IMG/VR virus record: IMGVR_UViG_3300036768_001294
Coordinates: 1-61,944 of that record
Reading direction: 5' to 3' (one strand)
From: a virus
DNA length: 61,944 nucleotides
Under the pieces are notes generated by a model. The model saw only the letters and a list, made by a program, of their open reading frames with translations, searched no databases and had not been told where the DNA came from. Of this stretch, positions 16,608 through 26,045 are shown in pieces (the first letter of the stretch is position 1; every line of letters begins with the position of its first letter). Both the position numbers and the translations under genes were made by a program.

Positions 16608-17496
16608 GCAGAATCCTTGGGGCGTTGAATGGTTTGTTAAGGATGCTCTTGAAAAGCTAGAGCATCAGGTGAATTGCTTTGATATCAATGCCTCATATGC
16701 CATTATTAGAAATATTGCCGTTGGCTCTCTTACGATTGTCTTACAGGGTTATGGTTTGAAACCAGCGCTTATCGAGGGCGGGCGGCGAATCACAGGAAAG
16801 CCATGGATTCTCTGGCATGCCGAGGTCATGTCTCCTTTAGCAAATCCTCATGATGAAGTCGTCCTGTTCAAGATGTCCCAACTAGCTCCTATTGCCCCAA
16901 GCTTTGATGCCATTTTCCATAACTGCAACTGCTGTCTTGAAGGGATTAGAAAGCTCAGCAAGGGTCGTCCTGTTTATTGGGCTCCGGCCAATGGCGTTGC
17001 TCCAGAACTACATCGGAAACGGAAAGAAATCGCCAAGCGATATCCTCTTGGGTTTTATGGTTATCCTTCATCGAGACGGACGGATATTATTAACTACTTA
17101 AGATTTCATGGTGTAGAGATTGAATGGAAGAAGCCAGAAGATGGATTCTATGGAGAGAAGCTAGTAGAATTTATCAATCAGTGTCATTGCATGCTTAATT
17201 TGCACTACAGCGATACGCTCAATACTGAGTGTCGTCTGTACGAAAGTCTTGGCTGCGGTGTACCTGTGATTTCAGAGCCGATCTCCATGCCTGATCTTTT
17301 CTATGGCATTCCGAAAGCCCTGATGTTTGCTGAAGGCAAGCATGAGCTGCTGGAGCTTTGGAAATCCATCGAGGGAAAATTAAGTAAGCTCGTTGATGAA
17401 GGCGAGAAAGCCATGCATTGGCTGCATGAAAATGCCTCGTATGTGCAGCGCTGCGATCACTTGCTAAAAATGATTAATGGGCTTTCGCGATGCTGA
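16579..17496 (+). CDS. Glycosyltransferase, CgeB-like GT-B
   Basis: About 305 residues. ATG 16579 is favoured, with GGAG at 16566-16569; TTG 16564 and ATG 16570 are alternatives. The C-terminal domain has 'LVEFINQCHCMLNLHYSDTLNTECRLYESLGCGVPVISEPI', the Glyco_trans_1_2 (CgeB/SpoU-like) signature where the Glu contacts the donor ribose. The N-terminal half includes 'KPWILWHAEV' and 'FHNCNCCLEGIRKLSKGRPVYWAPANGVAPELH'. The beginning overlaps the preceding gene. It is one of four glycosyltransferases in this cluster. Confidence 0.75.
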   Translation: MLINVIGKFKQNPWGVEWFVKDALEKLEHQVNCFDINASYAIIRNIAVGSLTIVLQGYGLKPALIEGGRRITGKPWILWHAEVMSPLANPHDEVVLFKMSQLAPIAPSFDAIFHNCNCCLEGIRKLSKGRPVYWAPANGVAPELHRKRKEIAKRYPLGFYGYPSSRRTDIINYLRFHGVEIEWKKPEDGFYGEKLVEFINQCHCMLNLHYSDTLNTECRLYESLGCGVPVISEPISMPDLFYGIPKALMFAEGKHELLELWKSIEGKLSKLVDEGEKAMHWLHENASYVQRCDHLLKMINGLSRC

Positions 17497-18032
17497 TCGA
17501 AGTGACGTGTCAGCTTGATGAAGAGACCGAACGAAAGCTCTTCGAAAATCCGCGGCTCTTAGCTCGCTTCCGAGCCGCAGTCCAGCGTGCCTGCGATCAA
17601 CTAGAGGCAAATGTTAAGAAACGGGCGCCGAAGGCTACTGGAGATTTTCTCAAATCTATCGACTGTACCGTTCACGAATTTGGTCATCCATATCGCATCG
17701 TAGGCCGAGTGTACTCAGTTCACCCAGCAGCCGATGCCATTGAGTTTGGAGCCGGGCCACATGTTGTGCCGACTCGGGCAATCTTGCGCTGGATGCAAGC
17801 TGTTAATATGCCCATAGGCAAAGGATTAACCGTGCAAGAGGTTGCCGAACGTATTCAGAAGAGAATTGCTGAACGCGGTCTGAAACCGCACTTTACTTTT
17901 ACAGATGCTTATCAGGATGCCGTTGGCATTTTTAAGAGTGAGCTTGATCCAATCTTAGATAGTATTGACGGACATGCAGAATACTCAGCTGAATTGAGTT
18001 CAAGTGGCTCATGGCAACTACCTTGGGAATAG
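17490..18032 (+). CDS. HK97-gp10-like tail-completion / neck protein
   Basis: 180 residues, overlapping the glycosyltransferase by seven bases. 'ACDQLEANVKKRAPKATGDFLKSIDCTV' followed by 'RIVGRVYSVHPAADAIEFGAGPHVVPTRAILRWMQ' matches the HK97-gp10/Mu-gpG pattern (P.TG.L..SI ... A..IEFGT.PH..P). These proteins sit between head and tail or at the tail completion ring. It shows that the sugar genes are truly inside the morphogenesis operon. A minus-strand gene at 52.3 kb shares the same VEVG..AHV.P motif. Confidence 0.75.
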   Translation: MLIEVTCQLDEETERKLFENPRLLARFRAAVQRACDQLEANVKKRAPKATGDFLKSIDCTVHEFGHPYRIVGRVYSVHPAADAIEFGAGPHVVPTRAILRWMQAVNMPIGKGLTVQEVAERIQKRIAERGLKPHFTFTDAYQDAVGIFKSELDPILDSIDGHAEYSAELSSSGSWQLPWE

Positions 18033-18075
18033 CATCAATTCCCTAACTTTGGTACTCTGGGTTATGAGGGATGCG

Positions 18076-19164
18076 ATGGAAATTGTCATATTTGTCGGCG
18101 CTAGGCCGGGATATATCAAATCATGGTCTGTCTATAAGGCTTTTACGCAGCACGGAATATTTCCAACAGTTGTGGCCACTGGACAACATCATGACATTCT
18201 CAAGCAGCACCAGGAAATATTCTTGATGCCAGTCGATCATTGGTTGATAACAGAACAGCCACATTATGATTTGGCTGACCTTTATGGACAGATCTATAAT
18301 AAATCTTTTAAGTATTTGAAAGAACATTGTCCCAAAGCTGTATTTGTCAATGGTGACACAACAAGTGCTTTGGCCGCAGCGCAAGCAGCGTTTCATTTAA
18401 ATATTCCTGTAGCTCATATTGAGTCGGGACTGAGATCATTTGATCTAGAAAACCCATACCCCGAAGAATTTAATAGAATTACGATAGATGCTTTAAGCAC
18501 TTGGCTATTTCCTCCAACGGCATTAGCCGAGAGAAATTGCCGGCTTATTAATTCGCATGCATCTTCTGTTATAACCGGAAACACAGTCATAGATGCTTTG
18601 ATGGAGGGACTAAAGCTTCTTCCGCAAAATGAAATTACCTATGCCTCTAAGTATCTGCTCATAGATCTACATCGTCGTGAATTATCGGCAAATGCATTAA
18701 GTGAAATCATGGAGAAGATATTCCTGGCTGCCAAAGATCATGACTATATGGTAATTTGGCCGGCGCATCCCAATCCCAAGATTCAAGCAGAGGCTATGAA
18801 ATGGAAAGATAATGATACCTTTCTGATCATAGAGCCTCAAAATTACTTACAGTTTATTCGTCTTATGAGAGATGCCGACCTCATCCTCACAGACAGTGGT
18901 GGCGTTGTTGAAGAAGCCATTACATTAGGCACGCCAACGCTTCAGATCAGGAAGGCTACCGATAGACAGGAAGCTATTTTGCATCAGTGCTCATGGTTAA
19001 CGGGACTAGATGCCGATGAAGTTTACAGATTCTTGATTGGTGCCATTCAATATGCAGAAGAATGGCATAAATGGATTGAACGAGTCAAGAATCCTTATGG
19101 TAACGGACATGCTGGAGAAAAGATCGTTAAGTCTTTTCTAGGGAGATTGTCGCATGGCAAGTGA
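18076..19164 (+). CDS. wecB: UDP-N-acetylglucosamine 2-epimerase
   Basis: About 362 residues. ATG 18076 is chosen because family members start with a short 'MKI...GTRP..IK' strand, here 'MEIVIFVGARPGYIKSWSVYKAF'; GTG 18004 lies inside the tail gene. 'FVNGDTTSALAAAQAAFHLNIPVAHIESGLRSFD...YPEEFNRITID', 'VITGNTVIDAL' and 'LILTDSGGVVEEAITLGTPTLQIR' are the substrate and UDP-binding motifs. It converts UDP-GlcNAc to UDP-ManNAc in the cytoplasm, a precursor of surface polymers such as enterobacterial common antigen or teichoic acids. The gene lies between two virion genes. Confidence 0.9.
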   Translation: MEIVIFVGARPGYIKSWSVYKAFTQHGIFPTVVATGQHHDILKQHQEIFLMPVDHWLITEQPHYDLADLYGQIYNKSFKYLKEHCPKAVFVNGDTTSALAAAQAAFHLNIPVAHIESGLRSFDLENPYPEEFNRITIDALSTWLFPPTALAERNCRLINSHASSVITGNTVIDALMEGLKLLPQNEITYASKYLLIDLHRRELSANALSEIMEKIFLAAKDHDYMVIWPAHPNPKIQAEAMKWKDNDTFLIIEPQNYLQFIRLMRDADLILTDSGGVVEEAITLGTPTLQIRKATDRQEAILHQCSWLTGLDADEVYRFLIGAIQYAEEWHKWIERVKNPYGNGHAGEKIVKSFLGRLSHGK

Positions 19165-20431
19165 GCATGTTTGTCTTGTGGTCATGACGAAAAATGAGTC
19201 TGAGAATGTTTTGGCAATGCTTAAGTCCTGTGAGGGTCTATATAGTGCCGTCGTCTGGGGCTTTGACGACAAGACCGAGGATAATACGAAGGAGTTGGTG
19301 TTAGAGTATTTCAAGGACAAAGATCATATTCAACAAGTTTTCTATGATTTCACCTGGAAGAATGACTTCAGCTATGCCAGAAATCTCTATTTGGATTTAG
19401 CTCTGCAAAAGTTTCCCAATAAGCCATGGCTACTCATTCTCGATGGTGATGATCTCTTATCTCCGGGAGATCCCGATAATGGCATCCCGGATAGTCGAGA
19501 GATTATCAAGGAGCTTACCAGCCTTCCCGTGGATCAAGTCAAGAGTAAGGCCATCAATTTTTACGTGTACCTTGATCCAGATCCATACGGTATTCCTACA
19601 CTCTTCTATCCAAGAGTGCACCTCGTGCGCAATCTCCCAGACGTGCGATTTCAGTTCGCAAGCCACAATGCTATCACCGTGAGTGGAGATGAACAGATCC
19701 TCGCCCGTGAGTGCATCGTCTTACATTCTCAGAAGCCCAAGAAGCGAGCAGAACGGGAAAAGCAACGCCTAGAGATGAACGTGCCCAATCTAAAAAAACA
19801 AGGTGATATTGAAGGGCAAGATGGTGCTAGAGGTCTCTTCTATCTCGGCAATACCTTGATGGATGGTGGCGACCATGAAGGAGCCGAGAAAGCCTATCTC
19901 GAATATCTGGAGAAATCCACTTGGTCAGATGAGCGTTACCAGACTCGATTGCATTTGGCGGGACTATATCTCCTGAAAAATAAGATCGATGAAGCCGAAA
20001 ATCAGGCGAGACTGGCGCTCAGTGAACAAAACCAGTGGTCAAGAGCTGAAGCCTATGTCGTGCTTTCTGATTGTGCACTTGCACGTGGCAATACGCTGGA
20101 ATGCATCCATTGGTTGCGCATCGCTGCCTCATGCATGCCTCAAGTCAATGGTCTTTTTCTCCAGGGACATCTTTTCACCTGGTTTCCCCATTGGCGCCTG
20201 GCCATGATTTTGGATAGGCTTGGTTTCTATGAAGAAGCGCTGCATCATGCAGAACAAGCCGCGCGATATCGGCCGTCACCCGAGATTGTTCAGGGCGTTG
20301 AGATACTTCGAAATTATATCGCCATGCTCAAGCAGCTCAATAAGAAAATTGCACAACTTCATGATGTTGAAACGTTCGTGCCACTCAATTGCATTAGTCA
20401 AAAGAAATTAGCAGAGCGACTGGGCCTATGA
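19154..20431 (+). CDS. Family 2 glycosyltransferase fused to TPR repeats
   Basis: 425 residues. The N-terminal GT-A domain has 'VCLVVMTKNESENVLAMLKSCEGL', 'VVWGFDDKTEDNTKELV', 'DFSYARN' and the metal-binding 'LLILDGDDLL'. From about residue 225, TPR-like helices follow ('RGLFYLGNTLMDGGDHEGAEKAYLEYLE', 'TRLHLAGLYLLKNKIDEAENQARLAL', 'AEAYVVLSDCALARGNTLECIHWL'). GT2-TPR proteins often glycosylate proteins (SunS and related S/O-glycosyltransferases), so this is the best candidate for a protein-glycosylating enzyme here. It overlaps wecB by 11 bases and the tail gene by four. Confidence 0.82.
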   Translation: MASEHVCLVVMTKNESENVLAMLKSCEGLYSAVVWGFDDKTEDNTKELVLEYFKDKDHIQQVFYDFTWKNDFSYARNLYLDLALQKFPNKPWLLILDGDDLLSPGDPDNGIPDSREIIKELTSLPVDQVKSKAINFYVYLDPDPYGIPTLFYPRVHLVRNLPDVRFQFASHNAITVSGDEQILARECIVLHSQKPKKRAEREKQRLEMNVPNLKKQGDIEGQDGARGLFYLGNTLMDGGDHEGAEKAYLEYLEKSTWSDERYQTRLHLAGLYLLKNKIDEAENQARLALSEQNQWSRAEAYVVLSDCALARGNTLECIHWLRIAASCMPQVNGLFLQGHLFTWFPHWRLAMILDRLGFYEEALHHAEQAARYRPSPEIVQGVEILRNYIAMLKQLNKKIAQLHDVETFVPLNCISQKKLAERLGL

Positions 20432-21681
20432 ATGTTACTGGGATATTAGAGAAAATTAAAAGCATTATTGCCGGTGTGACCGGAGTAGGAAAGGTATATA
20501 CATTTCGCAGATGGGTTCCTCAAGATAAAGATTTTCAAAGCGTGGTCGTTACAGGAAATCGGATCAATTTTTGGGATATCTATCGTTCCAGTGGTGAAGA
20601 GCGTTGGCCAAATGAATTTCAGTTTCAGAGATCCCACAACATTGTTGTGAGGGGATTTTTATCAGCAAAAGATGCCAGCGCCTCAGAACAAGAATTTCAG
20701 AATATCGTTGAGCGCGTGTCCAAACGGTTTCGTCTCAAGACAAATCGAACACTGAATGAAACAGTTGAATCATTAGGAAGTGGGGAACATCAAGGGCTCC
20801 AGATCTCATCTATCGATTACGGATCGATTCATGGTGCACTCTGTCATATGTTTCAGGGTCGAATTGTTGTCATTGAGAAACCGACCAATGTGCTTTCTGG
20901 GGCTACCGCCACTCAATTCAATGGTCCGCGCATTTTCTTCAAAAATGAAATCACTGATCCAAATCAATTAGCATCAATTTCCATTCGCCCAGGATTTCCG
21001 CTCTCATTCATGATTGATGAATCACCCAAGACTGTCTGGCGCTCAAAGGCCCTTGATACACCAGAGGCAAATGCTCCATATGTCCAGATTGATATCGATC
21101 TTGGAGCAAGCAAAGATATTCGTGCCTTTGCTGTAAAGAATCATAACTTTGGGGCTGGCACATATAGACTCTTCCATGGTATCACACAGATTGCTCTTGT
21201 TGAGATTACCAACTTGCTTAGCACAAAGACACCAGGACAGTGGGTAAGTTTCTTTCCAACCATCACAGCTCGCTACTGGCGGTTTGTTATGCAAGAGGCT
21301 CTTCAGCCGTCTGGATTCTTTCAAATTGGTGAACTGTGGCTTGGGAATGTTCTAGATTTCAGTAAGTGGCATGACGATAATTCGGAAAGCATCTTTTCAG
21401 ACAGACGACAACACGAGACTGACGGCGGCCAACGTTGGCGTTTAACAGGATTTCAGAGGCGTTCCAGAACATATTCATTTAGAAACATCGATCAAGATGG
21501 AGATTGGGCTATTTGGCAAAGGATTTTCAGTGATCGAGGTCGAGAGCATCCATTTTATTTTACGGTCAATCCCGCTGTGCCTTCTTCATCTTTTTTCTGC
21601 ACGATCAAAGAGGCACTAACTGAACGTAATGTGCAGACCAATAAAGTAAATCTTTCTATCACCCTTGATGAGGAGCTGTGA
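20428..21681 (+). CDS. Tail protein with discoidin-like domain
   Basis: 417 residues. The first ~150 residues ('ILEKIKSIIAGVTGVGKVYTFRRW ... EFQNIVERVSKRFR') resemble tail-terminator type proteins. Residues ~195-310 ('RSKALDTPEANAPYVQIDIDLGASKDIRAFAVKNHNF ... ARYWRFVMQEAL ... IGELWLG') have the F5/8 discoidin pattern of carbohydrate-binding beta sandwiches. The C-terminal part ('RSRTYSFRNID..WAIWQRIFSDRGREHPFYFTVNP') is typical of tail proteins. Probably a tail component that also touches surface glycans. Its domain reading is by pattern only. Confidence 0.6.
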   Translation: MNVTGILEKIKSIIAGVTGVGKVYTFRRWVPQDKDFQSVVVTGNRINFWDIYRSSGEERWPNEFQFQRSHNIVVRGFLSAKDASASEQEFQNIVERVSKRFRLKTNRTLNETVESLGSGEHQGLQISSIDYGSIHGALCHMFQGRIVVIEKPTNVLSGATATQFNGPRIFFKNEITDPNQLASISIRPGFPLSFMIDESPKTVWRSKALDTPEANAPYVQIDIDLGASKDIRAFAVKNHNFGAGTYRLFHGITQIALVEITNLLSTKTPGQWVSFFPTITARYWRFVMQEALQPSGFFQIGELWLGNVLDFSKWHDDNSESIFSDRRQHETDGGQRWRLTGFQRRSRTYSFRNIDQDGDWAIWQRIFSDRGREHPFYFTVNPAVPSSSFFCTIKEALTERNVQTNKVNLSITLDEEL

Positions 21682-21682
21682 T

Positions 21683-21922
21683 GTGGCTGAGTTTCCATTC
21701 AGACCGCCACTTCTTCCAACACCAACTCAAGTGTTAAGTCAGGCAACATCATCCATATTGAGCGCACAAGATGTTCTCAACTTGATCTTGAAACCGGAAT
21801 GGGTTGCAGCCAATCTTGTCCCAATTTTACTAGATCTCTCTCGTCGTATGATTATTATTTATGATTCCGGTGTTGATCGGTTAGCCAAAGGCAGCACCGA
21901 CGAATTGCCGTTTAGGACGTAA
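21683..21922 (+). CDS. Small tail-region protein (hypothetical)
   Basis: GTG 21683 is chosen: AGGAG at 21671-21675 is seven bases upstream and the previous stop is at 21679-21681. The 79-residue product starts Pro-rich (AEFPFRPPLLPTPTQVL), followed by a helical region and 'RRMIIIYDSGVDRLAKGSTDELPF'. It lies between two large tail genes and is probably a small morphogenesis protein. No family recognised. Confidence 0.5.
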   Translation: MAEFPFRPPLLPTPTQVLSQATSSILSAQDVLNLILKPEWVAANLVPILLDLSRRMIIIYDSGVDRLAKGSTDELPFRT

Positions 21923-21924
21923 TC

Positions 21925-24693
21925 GTGGGCTTCTTCGACGAAGTTAAAAATCCTAATCCTCATCGACTCGTCACTTTTGTGGACATTGATACCAGTGTCT
22001 CCAGGGTAACTGTAAACAGGTTTGAGACACCTTGGCGAGTTGTGGGCGCTGGTAGTGGCTATGGCAGCCCGCAAATCAGCATGGTCAGCACACCGCGGCT
22101 TGAGGGATTCTCTGCCATGCGCGTAAAGGTGCGCACTGGCGATCCGCTCTCGGTGATTTCCGATGATTTTCAGCCAACGATTAATCTGGCAAATACGGAG
22201 ACTATCCGGCTTTTCGTGCGCTGCGATAAGACTGGTTTGCCGATGCGATTGGGGATTGGAGAAGCCAGCGCTGGTGAAAATTTACTTGACATAGCGGCCG
22301 TGGCAACCGTTAACGCTTATGTAGAGCGAGAGATTAGCATTAGTCACATTCTGACGAATGACCGAGATGCCATCTCTCGCATCCAGCTAGAGATCTATGG
22401 AAAGCCCAGTGCTGGCAAGGGCACAGCATTCTTCTTTTTCGATAAATGTTTTGCCGTCTCAAAGAGTCATTTCGCCAATCATTTCCAAATCCGGACTGAG
22501 CAGCTAATTCCCGATCTCATGATTGAAACAGAGCATGCCAGCTCATTTGGGCATTTGATGGATGATTCTTATATTATGGATCAGACATCATTGATGGAAA
22601 TTGGCGGGGCAGATCTTGAAGTCAGTTCGCCGGTCAATATCTCAAATTTTAATTATTTGTTCTTACAAGTTCGGAGCAGTGTTGCTCCTCAAAATGTCAC
22701 ATTCAGTTTTGGTCAGGTTGATCCATTTGCTAATAAATTTGTACTCCCGGTTGCTACTGCTAATACCTGGCTGGACAAGAAAATCACAATTGTTAACGTC
22801 CCCAAAATAGATCGGCTAGCCGTTAAGTTTTTTTCTATTAAACCAAATGGTGACTTTGATGCTGATTTCAGATTGTTACGCGCAGGATTTTATGCGATTC
22901 CAAATCCAATTCCACAACAACGAGTGTTTCTAGAAAAGCTTCTTGACGTTGATCCGATTGTGCAGAAATTGAGCCCCATTCAGTCAAAAATCCATGTCGC
23001 TTATACACAGGCCAGATTTGATAATTCAGACGGCAGTTTCTATACCTTGCGTGATGCCGGTGAGGTATTGAACAGGCGCATTAGATTTTTCACTAATTTC
23101 GAGCATTTGCCAGTTAGCGAAGACCAGACGTTATTTCAGGGCTGGATTAATGATGAGAGCATAGATGATCTGAATTATAGGATTCAAGTTCAAGATGCCC
23201 TGTCAATTGGCATGTTTGATCTTCCAGCAAATACGACTTCTCTTCCAACTTCTTATTTCCAGAAAGCATTTTCCAGACCAGTACCCATTGTATTTGGCCG
23301 AGCACGAAGATATTTCCCAGCCCCCATTGGTGCCATCAATAGAGTTACAGTGACTATTGGCGCAACCCAATACACAGCTGGACAAATGCGCTGGTACATC
23401 AATGATCCGGCATATGGGAAAGCAGGCGGAATTTCAACTCTCTACTATCGAGGCTTACCGGTTCCTTCAGTTGCATCATTCGTCGTTGGCATTTGGGGCC
23501 CTGGAATCCAACAGCAGTCAACTGTGACTGGACGTAATTGGTCATATGATCCGGCTTCTAATCTCTTAATCACGTGGGGTGTGCCATCAAGGCCAGAGAT
23601 GATCAGCATTGATGCTCGGGGTTATAAAGATGATCCAGTGGGAACGTACACTGGCACGCCAAGTGCACTCATAGAGAATCCATCCGATGTGTACCGCTTC
23701 ACACTTCTCAAAATCCTGGGCATTGATCCAGCCATGATCGATTTTCAATCGCTAGACCAGGCTAGAACACTACTTCAGGGATATCGCGTAGCCAGAGCTA
23801 TCGTTCAGAGGCAAAATGCCTTACATCTCCTTGGGGGGAGTTTTAGTCGAGATGGTCTAGCACAGAATATGATGCTATACTTCTTTCAATCCAATACATC
23901 CGGTAAGATCAGGGTCTTGGGAGCTCAAACGCCCACGGCTATTACCATCTCAAATCGTTATTACAGCACCGGGAAAGACTCAAAAATCATTCGTGGGACT
24001 TACAAGAAAAGACCACAGCTTGATAGAATCATTACAAGGATTGAAATAGACTATGATTATGCAATGGCTTCGGGAACATATGCCGGGGGTGTTCAGATTG
24101 TCAATCCAGAAGCAGAAACCCTGTTAAAACTACAAAGGCCACAAGTTTACAAAATTATTGGCCGATGGATTCCGGGAGATGTGACGTGTTTGCATATTAC
24201 ATACCAAGGAGCAGCACAAGCCACGATGTCAATCATTGGAGAGGGAACATCCCCGAGTTATTTGATCAGGGTGACAAGCGGTAACCCTAATGAATCGTTT
24301 GAGCTGAATCTTGAGGGTGCTACGGCGCAAACCTTGACGAAGTTAAAAGCTGCCATCAATTCTAAGGCAAACTTTGTCGCAACCCTGAATCCATCAATTG
24401 TCTCAACCATGGATTCACGTGGTCTGCGGGATATTAAAAATGTATCATTAGCCACAGCAAAGCATATTAAATATAGTTATGCCAAGAGTATTGCAGCCAA
24501 GTACTTGGATGAATATTCTGGCAGCCGCGATATGATCTCATGGCGTTCGCCTTGGATTGGATATGGTCAAGAGCTTGGAACATTTGTTCGAGTTCGATCA
24601 TTAGCCGAGCCAACCTCTCGGATTGCAAGAATCTTTCAGACTCGATTAGATCCTCTAGCGGGAACAGTCGATTTTGAAGCCGAGGCAATTTAA
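21925..24693 (+). CDS. Large tail tip / baseplate-type protein
   Basis: 922 residues with a GTG start two bases after the preceding stop. The N-terminal ~330 residues are beta-rich, with repeated discoidin- or CBM-like units ('LSVISDDFQPTINLANTETIRLFVRCDKTG', 'DLEVSSPVNISNFNYLFLQVRSS'). The middle ('KLSPIQSKIHVAYTQARFDNSDGSFYTLRDAGEVLNRRIRFFTNFE...LFQGWINDESIDDLNYRIQVQDAL') matches the hub-like segment of siphophage tail proteins. The end has 'ITRIEIDYDYAMASGTYAGGVQI' and 'YLDEYSGSRDMISWRSPWIG'. It is likely the central tail or tip protein before the fibre genes. Confidence 0.65.
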   Translation: MGFFDEVKNPNPHRLVTFVDIDTSVSRVTVNRFETPWRVVGAGSGYGSPQISMVSTPRLEGFSAMRVKVRTGDPLSVISDDFQPTINLANTETIRLFVRCDKTGLPMRLGIGEASAGENLLDIAAVATVNAYVEREISISHILTNDRDAISRIQLEIYGKPSAGKGTAFFFFDKCFAVSKSHFANHFQIRTEQLIPDLMIETEHASSFGHLMDDSYIMDQTSLMEIGGADLEVSSPVNISNFNYLFLQVRSSVAPQNVTFSFGQVDPFANKFVLPVATANTWLDKKITIVNVPKIDRLAVKFFSIKPNGDFDADFRLLRAGFYAIPNPIPQQRVFLEKLLDVDPIVQKLSPIQSKIHVAYTQARFDNSDGSFYTLRDAGEVLNRRIRFFTNFEHLPVSEDQTLFQGWINDESIDDLNYRIQVQDALSIGMFDLPANTTSLPTSYFQKAFSRPVPIVFGRARRYFPAPIGAINRVTVTIGATQYTAGQMRWYINDPAYGKAGGISTLYYRGLPVPSVASFVVGIWGPGIQQQSTVTGRNWSYDPASNLLITWGVPSRPEMISIDARGYKDDPVGTYTGTPSALIENPSDVYRFTLLKILGIDPAMIDFQSLDQARTLLQGYRVARAIVQRQNALHLLGGSFSRDGLAQNMMLYFFQSNTSGKIRVLGAQTPTAITISNRYYSTGKDSKIIRGTYKKRPQLDRIITRIEIDYDYAMASGTYAGGVQIVNPEAETLLKLQRPQVYKIIGRWIPGDVTCLHITYQGAAQATMSIIGEGTSPSYLIRVTSGNPNESFELNLEGATAQTLTKLKAAINSKANFVATLNPSIVSTMDSRGLRDIKNVSLATAKHIKYSYAKSIAAKYLDEYSGSRDMISWRSPWIGYGQELGTFVRVRSLAEPTSRIARIFQTRLDPLAGTVDFEAEAI

Positions 24694-25143
24694 ATGCCTT
24701 TCTTTATCAAAACAGATCGATGTGGATTTGATCTACATAACCAGCAGGATCTTGAGCCATTTATCCGGCTTCCATTATTTCGCAATACCAGCGGAATATT
24801 TACAGGATTGAGCCCATCATCACAGGGATTGAAAGTTCTGACATCACCGGGAAAAGCACTCATTGGCCTTAAGCTGTATTCTCTGGGAGCAATGAGCTTG
24901 ACAGTTCCGCAAGGATTCTCATTCATTATTGCCGTCCCTAGCGGGCTGCAAGCGGTAACAGGAATCAATTTCCCTTCTGCATTTGTAGCAGTTGCTAGCG
25001 TCAAGGCCATTGGTCCCGTTATTACCTATTTAAGGGATCTGCGGTATCGCATTGGAGATTACTGGTTACTTTCGCAAAGTGGCAAAGTTTGGCGACTTAC
25101 AGCAAGTTCGGCTGGTAGCTTTGGAGCCACATCCACGCCATGA
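24694..25143 (+). CDS. Fibre-associated protein, family A copy 1
   Basis: 149 residues starting directly after the tail tip stop. First of three consecutive paralogues that share an N-terminal 'xHNxQ...E...PxFxN.SG[V/I]F.G' motif and a C-terminal 'LRDLRxRxGxYxLL' motif. Here these are 'DLHNQQDLEPFIRLPLFRNTSGIFTGL' and 'YLRDLRYRIGDYWLLSQSG'. Beta-rich, no catalytic residues. Likely adaptor or fibre modules attached to the tail tip. Confidence 0.65.
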   Translation: MPFFIKTDRCGFDLHNQQDLEPFIRLPLFRNTSGIFTGLSPSSQGLKVLTSPGKALIGLKLYSLGAMSLTVPQGFSFIIAVPSGLQAVTGINFPSAFVAVASVKAIGPVITYLRDLRYRIGDYWLLSQSGKVWRLTASSAGSFGATSTP

Positions 25144-26045
25144 ATCTATTTTGGATATTTAATACCGCATTGCGGTGCCTATTTACGAGGCACAACCAGC
25201 AGGCTCAAGAAGTGGAGGCAAGATTTCCTGACTTCACAAATAGAAGTGGAGTATTTGAAGGCTTCCAGCCTCTGGTACAAGGGAATCTTCAAATCAGTTT
25301 TTCAAATGGAATAGCTCTTATTGATGGGAAAAAGGTTGAGCAAAATAGTGCAGCTTTAGTGACTGCTGCTAATAATACATTCTCGTTCTTTGCATTGAGG
25401 CCAAATGGAGCCATTACGCGCGCAACATCACTGAGTTCCATCCCCCAGCCTCATGCCATTCTTGCCGTGGCTCAAGCTTCTGGAAATGCCATTATTGCAT
25501 TACGGGATCTGCGAATTCGGCTGGGATCATATTTTCTCATGCAAGGTTATATTCCCAGCGGAGCTGTAGTTGGCAGTGGGGGAGCACCTCCTGGCGGTGG
25601 TGGCACTGGAGGCGGCGGAGGAGGTGGCGGAGGAGGAGGCGGCGGCGGAGGTAGCGGAGGGGGTGGCGGAGCCGGACCCACTGGAAGCCAGACTCCCACA
25701 GCGGGCAAGGAGATTATTATCACAGATCCTGGTACAGTAGTTCCTGGGCCAGCCCCCATTATACCGGGACCTGGAGCGCCAACGTCTGGTATTGGTAAAG
25801 TACCGACAGGAGCTACAGTTAGAGCATTGGGTTTCTCCAATTTTTCGACGCTGTTTTTTACAAGAAAAGTATTATCCACAGGTCTAATTCCAGTAATAGG
25901 CGGAGTTTTTGAATTAAAGGTTAAATCTCTCTTGGAGATGTCACCACAGCAAATGAACGCAAAGACTAATCAGATTTCTTCCAAGGGAGCCAATATTCTC
26001 TTTGCCGATGAGCTAGAAATGTCCTTTGGTGGAGCGACAGCATGA
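25140..26045 (+). CDS. Fibre-associated protein, family A copy 2, with poly-glycine linker
   Basis: 301 residues, overlapping copy 1 by four bases. The N-terminal 140 residues repeat the family A pattern (HNQQAQEVEARFPDFTNRSGVFEGF ... LRDLRIRLGSYFLMQG). A Gly-rich linker of about 30 residues follows, encoded by GGN-rich DNA at about 25590-25670, and then a Pro/Gly 'PGPAPIIPGPGAP' hinge and a ~90-residue C-terminal domain ('RALGFSNFSTLFFTRKVLSTGLIPVIGGVFELKVK'). The flexible linker probably lets the distal domain reach the surface. The extra domain distinguishes it from copies 1 and 3. Confidence 0.65.
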   Translation: MNLFWIFNTALRCLFTRHNQQAQEVEARFPDFTNRSGVFEGFQPLVQGNLQISFSNGIALIDGKKVEQNSAALVTAANNTFSFFALRPNGAITRATSLSSIPQPHAILAVAQASGNAIIALRDLRIRLGSYFLMQGYIPSGAVVGSGGAPPGGGGTGGGGGGGGGGGGGGGSGGGGGAGPTGSQTPTAGKEIIITDPGTVVPGPAPIIPGPGAPTSGIGKVPTGATVRALGFSNFSTLFFTRKVLSTGLIPVIGGVFELKVKSLLEMSPQQMNAKTNQISSKGANILFADELEMSFGGATA

